DNA from: Martinezella rhizogenes
GTDB taxonomy: Bacteria > Pseudomonadota > Alphaproteobacteria > Rhizobiales > Rhizobiaceae
Length of the DNA stretch: 64,000 nucleotides
Direction: 5' to 3'
Assembly (NCBI GenBank): GCA_013322215.1
Contig: JAAMEZ010000036.1
Location: forward strand, 868,001 to 932,000
The notes beneath the pieces were generated by a model that saw only the letters and a list, made by a program, of their open reading frames with translations, had not been told where the DNA came from and searched no databases. The position numbers were made by a program, and so were the translations under genes. Positions 17,528 through 26,003 of the stretch are shown piece by piece (position 1 is the stretch's first letter; each line of letters opens with the position of its first letter).

Positions 17528-18304
17528 TCAAATGCCGGCATACCATTCGTAGCCACGATCCTCCCAGAACCCGCCATTGCCGCCCCAGAGATCATCAAAC
17601 CGATCACGGATTTCGATGCGCATGACGTATTTGGCGTGTTTGTAGCCAAGATGACGCTCGACGCGCAGGCGCAAGGGGGCGCCGTGTTCGACTTCCAGAT
17701 CCTTGCCGTTGAGTGAGTAGGCGAGGATCGACTGCGGGTGAAAGGCATCGATCAGGTCGATGCTCTCGTAATAGCGGCCGCTGCCATCGAGCGTCTGTTC
17801 CAGTTCATCGGCACAATAGAAGACAGCGTAGCGAGCGCCTGGCTTCAATCCGGCAGTCTGCAGGATCAACCCGAGAGGAACGCCCTGCCATTTACCGATG
17901 GCGCTCCAGCCTTCGACGCAGTCGTGGCGGGTGATCTGGGTGCGGGAAGGCAGTTTCTTTAGGTCGGCCAGCGAAAATTCCATCGGCCGGTTGACCATGC
18001 CGTCGATCTTGAGACGCCAGTCGGCGAACTTGGTTTCGACCATCTGGACATATTCGGCGCTGTTTGGCTGAATTGATCCATTCGGATGAAAGCTCGGTGA
18101 AATGTCCGCGTCGGTATATTCTCGGGCAAGCGTTTGCGGCGAAACTATGAGCCGCTGTGTGCCCATGGTTAGCCGCTCAGCCAGAGCGAGCACCTTCTGC
18201 ACGTGTTGGTTCTGAGAAATGTCGTCGCATCCGGTCAGGCCTACGGCGCCGAGGCTCGCGGCCGAGCCGATAAGAAAGCGGCGGCGGGTGAAAATGGAGC
18301 TCAT
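17528..18304 (-). CDS. YedY/MsrP-like molybdopterin oxidoreductase, TAT-exported
   Basis: The product is 258 residues. A twin-arginine signal (TRRRFLIG at 6-13) runs into a lipobox-like LTGC. The Moco domain shows RHDCVEGWSAIGKW with the molybdenum-ligand cysteine C129, then LGYKHAKYV near the end, as in YedY/sulfite-oxidase-fold enzymes. Export as a folded Moco protein to the periplasm is expected. The start overlaps the stop of the cytochrome b gene by 4 bp (ATGA), so the two are translationally coupled and the cytochrome is the probable electron partner. Substrate could be a sulfoxide (protein methionine sulfoxide) or a sulfite-type anion; sequence alone does not decide. An in-frame upstream extension would lie inside the cytochrome gene and is rejected. 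Confidence 0.87.
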   Translation of the reverse strand: MSSIFTRRRFLIGSAASLGAVGLTGCDDISQNQHVQKVLALAERLTMGTQRLIVSPQTLAREYTDADISPSFHPNGSIQPNSAEYVQMVETKFADWRLKIDGMVNRPMEFSLADLKKLPSRTQITRHDCVEGWSAIGKWQGVPLGLILQTAGLKPGARYAVFYCADELEQTLDGSGRYYESIDLIDAFHPQSILAYSLNGKDLEVEHGAPLRLRVERHLGYKHAKYVMRIEIRDRFDDLWGGNGGFWEDRGYEWYAGI

Positions 18305-19161
18305 CGATCGGCCTCCTCGTTGATGATCGCGTAGCGGCCGGTCACCATCGAACGCATGTTGTTCCAAACACCGGAGAGAACGACCATTGCGATATGCACG
18401 ACGACGAAAGCCACCAGGCTCCAGGCGGTGATGAAATGAATGGAGCGGGCCGATTGACGACCACCGAAAATATCGAGCAGGAAGGGGTAACCGGCGTCTA
18501 TCGCGGGTGACATGGTCAATCCCGAGCCGATCATCAGCGGTAGCAGGATGAAGATGACGATGAGATAGGTCAGCTTCTGCAGTGCATTGTAGCGCCGTGC
18601 CTTTTCGCCTTTCGGGAAGCGCAGGCGGGTGTGGTCCTTGATCTCATGCCAGATGTTTCCGGGCCGGATATCTTGTATCGTCGGCATCAGATCGCGGCGG
18701 AAATGAGCGCCGATCAGGCCATAGGCCATGTAAACGAGCCCATTGATGACAAACAGCCAAGCGAAGAAGAAATGCCAACGCCGGCCAGCCGCAAGATCCT
18801 GGTAGCTGGGTATCGTCGCCCAGGCCGGGAATGCGCGCGGCGTCATTTCGCCGTCGGCCGTGAAAGCACCGAGTATGCCGGTGGTGGTCATCGAGAGACG
18901 GCCGATGCGCAATATTCCGGTGATGTTGTCGCCATTCTGATTGCTGGCGATTTCGAACCACGATGGATCTTCAACGGCGCCGTAATTGCCCCAATGCAAT
19001 TGCGGGTCGGCATTGAAGATCTGCATGCCGCTCATCAGCAGCAATGTCAGACACAGCACGTTGATCCAGTGGGTCATCCGCGTGAGAACCGAATGACGGC
19101 GAATGAAGATCTTGGCGGGGGGAGATGGTGGCGCGGTGCCGATCTCTTCGATGCTTGCCAT
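18301..19161 (-). CDS. Membrane cytochrome b (b561/Ni-Fe hydrogenase b-type family)
   Basis: 286 residues with four to five membrane helices. Probable haem-ligand histidines are seen in TRMTHWINVLCL (first helix), GRRWHFFFAWLF and SIHFITAWSLVAFVVVHIAMVV. It would carry electrons from the quinol pool across the membrane to the coupled molybdoenzyme, a role parallel to MsrQ/YedZ but in a different cytochrome family. AGGAG precedes the ATG. Confidence 0.85.
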   Translation of the reverse strand: MASIEEIGTAPPSPPAKIFIRRHSVLTRMTHWINVLCLTLLLMSGMQIFNADPQLHWGNYGAVEDPSWFEIASNQNGDNITGILRIGRLSMTTTGILGAFTADGEMTPRAFPAWATIPSYQDLAAGRRWHFFFAWLFVINGLVYMAYGLIGAHFRRDLMPTIQDIRPGNIWHEIKDHTRLRFPKGEKARRYNALQKLTYLIVIFILLPLMIGSGLTMSPAIDAGYPFLLDIFGGRQSARSIHFITAWSLVAFVVVHIAMVVLSGVWNNMRSMVTGRYAIINEEADR

Positions 19162-19235
19162 GGATTACTCTCCTGACGTGTCGCCGGGAAGCGGCATCTG
19201 AAATTACGTGCTGCGACGATGTCGCTGTTCATTGA

Positions 19236-19268
19236 GGTTGCCCGGATGCCTTTGGCAACCGGGCAACC
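19236..19268 (-). other. Intercistronic hairpin in the cytochrome/molybdoenzyme operon
   Basis: GGTTGCCCGG (19236-19245) and CCGGGCAACC (19259-19268) form a perfect 10-bp stem with a 13-nt loop, between the DUF5666-like gene and the cytochrome gene. No T run follows on the minus strand, so it is better read as an mRNA processing or stability element than a full terminator. Confidence 0.55.
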
Positions 19269-19289
19269 CATGATGTCGGCATGGATGCG

Positions 19290-19901
19290 TCACATTGGCG
19301 GAATGACGCCGTTTATGCCGACCAGAACACGGTCGGATTCAACCGTGTTGTCTCCAGCGGTCGTGCCGTTGATGATAACACCGGCGCCGGGTTTGATGTC
19401 GTCCTTCGTTGCGGTGCCGAAGGTGACGACCGGCGTGCCCGGCGGGATCGAGATCTTCTTTTCGCCGCCCTTGTAGGTGAGCGACAGGGTCGGACCGTTG
19501 ACCGAGGTGACGGCACTGGCAACAGTCGCATTCGTCATCGAGCTCTTCGGCTTCAGATCCCAGCCGTAGTCGCCCTCGCCGGTGCCCTTCATGGCGGCCG
19601 GGAAGATCAGCACTTCAAGCGCACCATTGACGCCGCTGTCTGTCGGAACGGAAGCGATGCCGACGAAATCCCCGGGCTTGATGTCCGTCACGGAGGCGTT
19701 GACGATGCCGTTGACGGCCCATCCGGACTTCAGCTTGATCGTCACGTCCTTGCCTTCGCGCGATTTGACCATCAGCGTATCGCCGCTGAGGTTCTCAACG
19801 ACGCCGCGAACGCGCGCCTTGTCGGCAGCCTGTGCGGACAGAGCGGTCACCGCGCCGAGCGCCAGCGCCATACCCATGATCTTCAACTTCGTGAGCGACA
19901 T
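19290..19901 (-). CDS. Secreted DUF5666-like beta-repeat protein
   Basis: The product is 203 residues: a Sec signal peptide (MSLTKLKIMGMALALGAVTALSA), then beta-rich repeats of the form VRGVVENLSGDTLMVKSREGKDVTIKL and TSVNGPTLSLTYKGGEKKISIPP, each like a DUF5666/OB-type strand set. The frame extends upstream, but the ATG at 19901 has GGAG at the right distance and starts the signal peptide. It is the first gene of the operon running to the molybdoenzyme, with an ECF-type promoter and a 140-nt structured leader upstream. It may be a periplasmic partner of the redox module; function is unknown. Confidence 0.72.
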   Translation of the reverse strand: MSLTKLKIMGMALALGAVTALSAQAADKARVRGVVENLSGDTLMVKSREGKDVTIKLKSGWAVNGIVNASVTDIKPGDFVGIASVPTDSGVNGALEVLIFPAAMKGTGEGDYGWDLKPKSSMTNATVASAVTSVNGPTLSLTYKGGEKKISIPPGTPVVTFGTATKDDIKPGAGVIINGTTAGDNTVESDRVLVGINGVIPPM

Positions 19902-19952
19902 TCTGCTCTCCATATCTTCGATCTTCTCGACATGATCCCCATCCGGTTCTCT

Positions 19953-20040
19953 GGAGCGGGTAGGGTGATCGCTTTGGAAACGGGACAATCCGCAATTGGC
20001 ATCGTGTCGACGACACCGGATTGTCCCTTAATCCCGCTCC
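19953..20040 (-). other. Nested inverted repeats in the 5' leader of the redox operon
   Basis: An inner perfect 11-bp stem (GGGACAATCCG 19982-19992 with CGGATTGTCCC 20017-20027) lies inside an outer 8-bp pair (GGAGCGGG 19953-19960 with CCCGCTCC 20033-20040). With the predicted transcription start near 20037, most of this would be in the leader RNA. Confidence 0.55.
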
Positions 20041-20044
20041 CTCA

Positions 20045-20069
20045 TTCGGCGCCTTCGCGAATGCGTTAC
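20045..20069 (-). promoter_or_regulatory. ECF-type promoter of the redox operon
   Basis: The minus strand reads GTAAC (20069-20065), 16 nt, then CGAATGA (20048 onward). The same GTAAC-N16-CGAATGA pattern drives the sigma gene on the other strand. It resembles the GTAAC/CGAA promoters of SigF/NrsF-type ECF factors. Confidence 0.75.
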
Positions 20070-20123
20070 AGTGATCACGCCGTTGTGATCGTAAGAAGGG
20101 GGACAAAAAATTCGGATGGGGAT

Positions 20124-20148
20124 GTAACAAGTAGCGCCGATCAACGAA
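20124..20148 (+). promoter_or_regulatory. ECF-type autoregulatory promoter of the sigma gene
   Basis: GTAAC (20124-20128), 16 nt, CGAA (20145-20148) followed by TGA. The sigma ATG is at 20162, so the leader would be only a few nucleotides. Confidence 0.72.
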
Positions 20149-20161
20149 TGACTGCCCGTGA

Positions 20162-20719
20162 ATGACTAAATCGGTATCGGAACAGCTCCTGAAAGGTTTG
20201 ATGCTTCTGTCGCTTGATGGCGATGAGGCTGCGTACAGGCGTTTGCTCGTTATTTTGCGGGATCTGCTTTTGGCGTTTTATCGCAGGAGGCTTGGGTCCA
20301 ATGCCGACCGCGACGCCGAGGATCTGGTTCAGGAGGTGCTTTTGGCAGTGCATGGCCGGCGCATTACCTACGATCGGGAACGACCGTTTACCGCCTGGTT
20401 CTTCCAGATCGCGAAATACAAGTTGATCGACCACTTCAGGGCGAATGGCAGCAAAAGAGGTGTCGAAATTGCATTGGGAGACGAGATCGCGGCCGAATTT
20501 CGAGAGGAAGCACTGTTTGCCCACCTCGACGTCGATCGTCTTCTCGATCAACTGCCCGCCAAACAGAGCGAGCTTCTGCGGCAGGTAAAGATCGCCGGAA
20601 AGACCACTGCTGAAGCCGCGATCGAGAGCGGGCAGTCTGAAGCAATGGTTCGCGTCAGCATTCACCGAGGGATGCGCGCGATTGGACGCAAGCTGGGTTT
20701 TGCCAATGACGAAAAATGA
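20162..20719 (+). CDS. ECF RNA polymerase sigma factor (SigF-like)
   Basis: 185 residues. Region 2 shows DAEDLVQEVLLAVHGRR...FTAWFFQIAKYKLIDHFR, and region 4 LLRQVKIAGKTTAEAAIESGQSEAMVRVSIHRGMRAI. It overlaps the NrsF-type anti-sigma gene by 14 bp, the usual pairing for this ECF group. Shared GTAAC-N16-CGAA promoters indicate that it activates itself and the divergent cytochrome/molybdoenzyme operon. In Sinorhizobium, ECF factors of this general type are known to respond to sulfite in stationary phase, which would fit a molybdoenzyme target; applying this here is inference. Confidence 0.9.
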   Translation: MTKSVSEQLLKGLMLLSLDGDEAAYRRLLVILRDLLLAFYRRRLGSNADRDAEDLVQEVLLAVHGRRITYDRERPFTAWFFQIAKYKLIDHFRANGSKRGVEIALGDEIAAEFREEALFAHLDVDRLLDQLPAKQSELLRQVKIAGKTTAEAAIESGQSEAMVRVSIHRGMRAIGRKLGFANDEK

Positions 20720-21347
20720 TGAATTCATCGAGGCTTTGGTGAGCGATCTCACCCCGGTTCGCCGTCATGCCCTGCGGATGCGGCTTGCACTTGCGATCGT
20801 TGTCGGCGTGATCGGTGCGGCTGTTGCGCTGCTCATATCGCTCGCCTTTCGCCCGCATCTGCATCATGTGACGGTGGCGGCGTTCTGGGTGAAGTTTTTA
20901 TATACAGCCGTATTGATGAGCGCGACGATCGTCGCCCTTGAGCGGGTTGCGCGACCGGAGGGTTCGATTGGCAATATGGTTCGGGTTCTGGCCGCGGCGT
21001 TCGGCATCGTCGCGCTGCTGGCAATCGCGCAGCTCGGACTGTCGCCGGTCTCATCCTATCCGGGTTTGATCGTCGGATTTTCGGCGTCTTTTTGTCCGTT
21101 CCTGATCATGGCTTTCGGCATTCCCGCTTTCTGTGCCAACATGTGGTTTCTCAGGCGCGCGGCCCCCACGCGTCCAGCGCTTGCCGGTTTTGTGGCGGGC
21201 GCCTGCGCCGGCGGCGTCGGCGGCTGGGTGTATTCCTGGGCCTGCGTCGAAAACGGCATTCCGTTCATCGCGATATGGTACACGCTCGGCATCCTGCTGG
21301 GCGGGCTGGTCGGAAGCCTGATCGGCAAATTCAGCCTGCGCTGGTAG
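20706..21347 (+). CDS. NrsF-type (DUF1109) membrane anti-sigma factor
   Basis: The product is 213 residues: a short charged N-terminus (MTKNDEFIEALVSDLTPVRR) followed by six hydrophobic segments, ending GILLGGLVGSLIGKFSLRW. Cysteines lie in membrane-facing loops (SFCPFLI, FCANMW, AGACAGG, WACVENG), a known feature of NrsF, where they are thought to sense the signal. I choose the ATG at 20706 inside the end of the sigma gene rather than the upstream in-frame start at 20682, since the N-terminus then matches the family. It should hold the sigma factor at the membrane until stress releases it. Confidence 0.87.
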   Translation: MTKNDEFIEALVSDLTPVRRHALRMRLALAIVVGVIGAAVALLISLAFRPHLHHVTVAAFWVKFLYTAVLMSATIVALERVARPEGSIGNMVRVLAAAFGIVALLAIAQLGLSPVSSYPGLIVGFSASFCPFLIMAFGIPAFCANMWFLRRAAPTRPALAGFVAGACAGGVGGWVYSWACVENGIPFIAIWYTLGILLGGLVGSLIGKFSLRW

Positions 21348-21547
21348 CTTCATCGCGACCAGGCGGCATGCCCCAGGCACGCGGCCGATTGGGCGAGATC
21401 CCTGAAGATCGCGGCGCCGATCCGAAGCTTTACCAATTTTCTGGCGGTGACGGTCATCGCAAGAGCGATCGGCGGGAGACGATCAGGCTTTTTCACGTTA
21501 TGAATAGCAATCATTGATCCCACCAATCAGACACCGAGGTCTCCCAC

Positions 21548-22528
21548 ATGGCTTTGAACGTGCTTTTCATTGGCGGCACCGGCCAAATCTCATATCCCTG
21601 CGTCGAGCGCGCCGTTGGTCAGGGGCATCGCGTCAGTGTCTATAACCGCGGCCTGAGGGGTGACCCCTTGCCGAACGGTGTGACGTCGATCACCGGCGAA
21701 CTCGGATCGGCCGCCTATGCCGATCTCGCCAAGGCCAATTATGACGTCGTCTGCCAGTTCATCGCCTTCACGCCGGATCAGGTTGCGCGCGACGTCGAGG
21801 TGTTTGCGGGCCATTGCGGCCAGTACGTTTTCATCTCTTCGGCCTCGGTCTACGAGAAGCCGGCACGCCATTATGTGATCACCGAGAAGACACCGGCGAT
21901 CAATCCCTACTGGCCCTATAGTCAGGCCAAGATTGCCTGCGAGGAATTGCTGACGGCGTCAAGAAATCTGGCCTGGACGATCGTCCGCCCCAGTCACACC
22001 GTGCGCACCGGCCTACCGATCATGATGGGTGACAGCGACATAATGGCGAGACGCATGCTGGATGGAGAGCCCACGATTGTTGCGGGTGATGGCCACACGC
22101 CGTGGACACTGACGCGCTCGGTCGATTTCGCAGTGCCTTTCGTCGCGCTTTTCGGCAAGCAGGCAGCCCTCAATGAAATCTTCCACATCACCTCCGACCG
22201 CGCCCATATATGGGACGATATTCAAAAGTCGATCGCCAGATTGCTGGGTGTCGAGGCGAAGATCGTCCATGTGCCGACTGATACGCTGATCAAATATAAT
22301 CCGGATTGGATCGGCCCATTGGTCGGCGACAAGGCCTGGACCGCGATCTTCGACAATTCGAAGGTCAAGCGCGTGGCGGGCGACTTCACTTGCGCGGAGA
22401 GCCTGGATGAAATCCTGGCCGAACCGATCATGCACTTGAAGCAGCGCCTCGCCAAAAATCACCCACCAAAGGGCGAGCTTGATGCCCTGATCGACAGAAT
22501 TTGCGCAGCGCAAAGCGCTTTGGGATAG
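21548..22528 (+). CDS. NAD(P)-dependent epimerase/dehydratase (extended SDR)
   Basis: 326 residues with an N-terminal Rossmann motif (FIGGTGQIS) and the catalytic YxxxK as YSQAK near residue 122. The C-terminal half binds a nucleotide sugar or similar ligand in relatives. The ribosome site is weak. It stands alone, 200 bp after the anti-sigma gene, and the substrate cannot be assigned. Confidence 0.82.
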   Translation: MALNVLFIGGTGQISYPCVERAVGQGHRVSVYNRGLRGDPLPNGVTSITGELGSAAYADLAKANYDVVCQFIAFTPDQVARDVEVFAGHCGQYVFISSASVYEKPARHYVITEKTPAINPYWPYSQAKIACEELLTASRNLAWTIVRPSHTVRTGLPIMMGDSDIMARRMLDGEPTIVAGDGHTPWTLTRSVDFAVPFVALFGKQAALNEIFHITSDRAHIWDDIQKSIARLLGVEAKIVHVPTDTLIKYNPDWIGPLVGDKAWTAIFDNSKVKRVAGDFTCAESLDEILAEPIMHLKQRLAKNHPPKGELDALIDRICAAQSALG

Positions 22529-22832
22529 GACAGGCATCTCTTGAGTGCTGCCTAGGGCACTGCCTGTTGATTACCAGCTGAAAATGACCCACTTGCACAT
22601 TTTACCATCACCCGCTGCGCGCCCCCAACTTGTTGAAAGAGTTGGTTTTGTTTGCTTCTGTAAGATCGGATTGAAATCCTCACATCCTGGCAGCAATTCG
22701 ACCGCCTTCTGGAACGGCATACTCATGTCGTGACGGAATAATGCAAAGGACATTCCGGGGCCGGTGACAACGAACTTGTCGATATTCTGGCGCGCAATGC
22801 GGCACGCTCTGTGATGACTCAGCCCGCGGCTC
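22529..22832. other. Intergenic stretch with nothing recognised
   Basis: About 300 bp between convergent genes. A minus-strand frame (22571-22858) exists but overlaps the next gene and has no family motif. No clear hairpin terminator was found. Confidence 0.4.
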
Positions 22833-23312
22833 TCAGTCGCAGTGCTTCGGTGCCTCAAGCGTCTTCACCATCCTGTCAATCAACGGCCCGAACCGCTTCT
22901 GTTGCGCTGCGGGGTACTCGAATGTGAAGCTCCCCATTGCGTCATCGCAGAGCGCGATTTGCCGCATGTAGATGATCCGGTCGCCCTTGGTTCCCGAAAG
23001 GCTCGCCCATGATGAACCCCGCTTCTCGTAGGTGAACTTCCATCCGTCCTCGGTCTCGAACTTCTTCCGAAGGTCACTCTCCTGGCTGAAGCCGCCTTCC
23101 GTCAGATAGTTGCCCCAGACCGATAGCTTCGCCGTTCCGTCCGCGCTCTCGAGACCGATCCCGTCGCCGTTGTCGGACGTCTGAACCGTTTTGAAGTCTG
23201 CAGGAAGGTCGATCACGTACCCGAAGCGGCCGTTTTCATACGGTTTGAAGTCCGCGGCGACAACCGGCGTGGCGAACACACATGCGGCGAAGATGATGGA
23301 GAAGCGATACAT
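22833..23312 (-). CDS. Small secreted protein of unknown function
   Basis: 159 residues with a Sec signal peptide (MYRFSIIFAACVFATPVVAA, cleavage near residue 20). The mature part begins FKPYENGRFGYVIDLPADF, a pattern seen in secreted rhizobial proteins with a PsbP-like/lipoprotein-type fold, and contains two cysteines (IALCDDAMG and the C-terminal KHCD) that could form a disulfide. AAGGG precedes the ATG. No partner is nearby. Confidence 0.72.
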   Translation of the reverse strand: MYRFSIIFAACVFATPVVAADFKPYENGRFGYVIDLPADFKTVQTSDNGDGIGLESADGTAKLSVWGNYLTEGGFSQESDLRKKFETEDGWKFTYEKRGSSWASLSGTKGDRIIYMRQIALCDDAMGSFTFEYPAAQQKRFGPLIDRMVKTLEAPKHCD

Positions 23313-23814
23313 GGCAGCCCTTCGATGTGTCTCGCGTTAGAGGAAGTCATGAACACCGATCGGAGGTCAACAGATATCATGCCATCTCAAGGGCGTTGTC
23401 CCGGAATCACACGAGATCTTCGTCGGCACTGACGCAGCAGTCTGGCGTAAACGAGCTGCATAGCTTCACTGGGGGATCCTGTGATCGAATATATCGGCCG
23501 TGATTTGCTGGGATGGACAACCGTTTGCTATCGCGACGTTGAATAGCTACGGCGTGAACCGGAGCCAGTCTTGCGCGGTGTACGTGAAGTAGATCTTGGT
23601 ACTAAATACTGTAACAGGTATTTGATATAATTGGAGGATTTTGCTCAAAAGTCGATATGGCTGATGCGATCCCCGTGGGTTTGTATCTCTTCAAGAGCAT
23701 AAGCTTATCAGATTGCTGGCAAACAGCAGCTTTGGGGCGCGTGTCGGGCAATACTCCCGATTTCGCACTTCACTTGCGCGATGGACCGACAGAAGCCAAG
23801 GGCCTAGACCCTAG
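23313..23814. other. Noncoding stretch upstream of the NTF2-like fragment
   Basis: About 500 bp without a supported gene. A plus-strand frame (23657-23968) lacks family motifs and runs out of frame over the NTF2-like fragment, so I do not accept it. Confidence 0.4.
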
Positions 23815-24192
23815 ACGGGACCCAACAAGAGGCTGTTTTCTGCTTTTGTCGATGACCTTCTTGTCAAAGGTCGCATGGAGAAGCTCGCGGGCTATATCGA
23901 TGGCGACAGATATATCCAGCACAACCCGCAAATCGGTGATGGCCTGTCGGAACTGGGCGCAGCTCTGAAAGCAATGACGGACGCTGGCATAACTATGAAG
24001 TGCGACACGGTCTACAGGGTTCTTGGCAAGGGAAATTTTGTCCTGACGGTTAGCGAAGGCACATTCGCGGGCAAGCTAATGTCGTTCTGCGACCTGCTTC
24101 GGATCGAGAACGGCAATATCGCCGAGCGCTGGGATACGATCGAAACCATCCTGACCAAGGCCGATTGGCAGAACCAGAACGGCAAGTTCTGA
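23815..24192 (+). pseudogene. 5'-truncated NTF2/SnoaL-like protein
   Basis: The frame after a TAG at 23812-23814 reads TGPNKRLFSAFVDDLLVKGR then MEKLAGYIDGDRYIQHNPQI and continues to FDLL-type and RWDTIETI motifs at the end. This is the C-terminal half of the rhizobial NTF2-like proteins; homology starts before the only ATG (23875) and is cut by the upstream stop. Either a small protein of 105 residues is made from 23875 or, more likely, it is a remnant. Confidence 0.55.
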
Positions 24193-24399
24193 CATTTCGC
24201 GCGCTTTCGGCCCCTGATCGACTTCTGTCCGGCCAATTCGAGCGGGCTGCTCCACAGGCAGACAGCCTGAAACGTGACTGCTGTCGCATGAATATCGTAG
24301 CGGCGACAAGTCGCTGATACGAGGTCTGTTAGAACCGCGGCTTACATAGTGGCTTTAGAAAGATCGCTGATGTCGAACAAGCGATCGGGAGTTGATTGA

Positions 24400-24536
24400 T
24401 GTGGCTCGGAGGGCACGAACGCCCTCCAAGCTCTCGACGATTTTATCAAGCGTCACGTTCTTGCGATCCTCAACCATATCGACGACAAACGCTTCGCGTG
24501 TTTCAACGACCGCGGGCGCCGTCTTGGCGCTCAGAA
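24400..24536 (-). mobile_element. IS630-family transposase remnant
   Basis: The minus strand encodes TAPAVVETREAFVVDMVEDR and then KNVTLDKIVESLEG, resembling the helix-turn-helix region of IS630-type transposases (VEARKDITLVEMQ-like). No start, catalytic DDE part or terminal repeats are found, so it is a fragment. It lies immediately beside the catabolic island. Confidence 0.45.
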
Positions 24537-25976
24537 CGGATAATGCTGCGCCGGATCCTCGATGGTGATCCAACGGAGATCGGTGAATTCGGCAATGGCT
24601 GCCTTACCACCGAAGCGGCCGTAGCCGCTGCCCTTGACACCGCCGAACGGCATCTGCGCCTCATCGTTCAAAGTCGGGCCGTTGATGTGGCAAATGCCGG
24701 ACTGGATGCGGCCGGCGACCGCAAGCGCCCGCTGCACATCGGCGCTGAAGACCGCCGACGAAAGACCGTATTCGGTATCGTTGGCAACCCGCACAGCCTC
24801 ATCCTCGTTTGCCACACGGATGATCGGCTTTACTGGCCCGAAGGATTCTTCGCCATAGACACGCATATCCGGCGTGACGAAATCGAGCAGCGTCGCCTCG
24901 ACCACGGTGCCGGTGCGCTTGCCGCCGGCGACGAGCTTGGCACCCTTTGCCTGAGCGTCAGCGATCAACTCTTCCATCTTCTTAGCAGCTTCGAGGCTGA
25001 TCAACGAGCCGAGGACAACATGGCCGCGCGGATCGCCGGCGGGCAATACGGCCGCACGTGCCGCAAGCTTGGCGACGAAGGTATCCGCGATCGCTTGATG
25101 CACGATGATACGCTCGGTCGACATGCAGATTTGGCCCTGATGCATGAAGGCGCCGAAGATAGCAGCGTTGACCGCACCATCGATATCCGCATCCTCAAGC
25201 ACGACCAGCGGCGCCTTGCCGCCGAGTTCCAGAAGAGCTGGCTTCAGATGCTTGCCGCTGAGTTCGGCGATGATCTTGCCGACCTTCGTTGAACCGGTGA
25301 AATTGACACGGCGAACGGCGGGGTGAGCAATCAGTGCCTCGACGACACCAGGTGCGTCCTCCGGCGCATTGGTAATCACGTTGATGACGCCAGCCGGCAG
25401 ACCGGCTTCGGTCAGTGCGGTTGCGATCAGCCGCTGCGTGCCGGGGCACTGTTCGGATGCCTTGAGGATCACGGTATTGCCGCATGCAATCGGCATGGCA
25501 ATGGCGCGCGTTGCCAGGATCACAGGTGCATTCCAGGGCGCGATGGCGAGGCAAACGCCGGCCGCCTGACGCACGCCCATGGCAAGCGTGCCAGGCTTGT
25601 CGGACGGGATGATCTCGCCGCCGATCTGCGTCGTCATGGCAGCCGCCTCGCGCAAGATATTGGCCGCGAGCATGACGTTGAAGCCGGCCCAGGGTGCGGT
25701 CGCTCCCGTCTCCTCCATCATCAGCTTCGTAAACTCGCCGACCTTGGCGTCCATGATATCTGCGGCCTTGGCCAGGATCGTACGGCGCTGCCCAGGACCT
25801 GTACTCGACCATGCGGGAAAGGCGTTAGAGGCAGCCTCGATCGCGGCGGCGACATCCTCAGGCCCTGCGGCCGGCGCCGTGCTTGCCAGTTCTCCCGTGA
25901 AAGGATCACGCCGGTCGTAGGTGCGGCCGCTGGCCGCCGGCTTGTCGACGCCGTTGATGAGAAGGGAAATGTTCAT
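24531..25976 (-). CDS. Aromatic aldehyde dehydrogenase (coniferyl aldehyde/vanillin type), copy 1
   Basis: 481 residues of the NAD(P)-dependent aldehyde dehydrogenase family. Active-site cysteine C284 is in HQGQICMS, the general-base glutamate in LELGGKAP, and the cofactor loop in NFTGSTKVG. It is closest in style to salicylaldehyde/vanillin dehydrogenases. It ends the eight-gene operon beginning at 33054 and follows the coniferyl-alcohol-dehydrogenase-like SDR by 27 bp, which suggests oxidation of coniferyl aldehyde to ferulate. A clear paralogue is encoded at the other end of the same operon. Confidence 0.87.
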   Translation of the reverse strand: MNISLLINGVDKPAASGRTYDRRDPFTGELASTAPAAGPEDVAAAIEAASNAFPAWSSTGPGQRRTILAKAADIMDAKVGEFTKLMMEETGATAPWAGFNVMLAANILREAAAMTTQIGGEIIPSDKPGTLAMGVRQAAGVCLAIAPWNAPVILATRAIAMPIACGNTVILKASEQCPGTQRLIATALTEAGLPAGVINVITNAPEDAPGVVEALIAHPAVRRVNFTGSTKVGKIIAELSGKHLKPALLELGGKAPLVVLEDADIDGAVNAAIFGAFMHQGQICMSTERIIVHQAIADTFVAKLAARAAVLPAGDPRGHVVLGSLISLEAAKKMEELIADAQAKGAKLVAGGKRTGTVVEATLLDFVTPDMRVYGEESFGPVKPIIRVANEDEAVRVANDTEYGLSSAVFSADVQRALAVAGRIQSGICHINGPTLNDEAQMPFGGVKGSGYGRFGGKAAIAEFTDLRWITIEDPAQHYPF

Positions 25977-26003
25977 CTCTTGTCTCCTGATGAGGATGCT
26001 ATT

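Noticed and set aside
22571..22858. 95-residue minus-strand frame
   Set aside because: No motif, overlaps the next real gene, and lacks a ribosome site.
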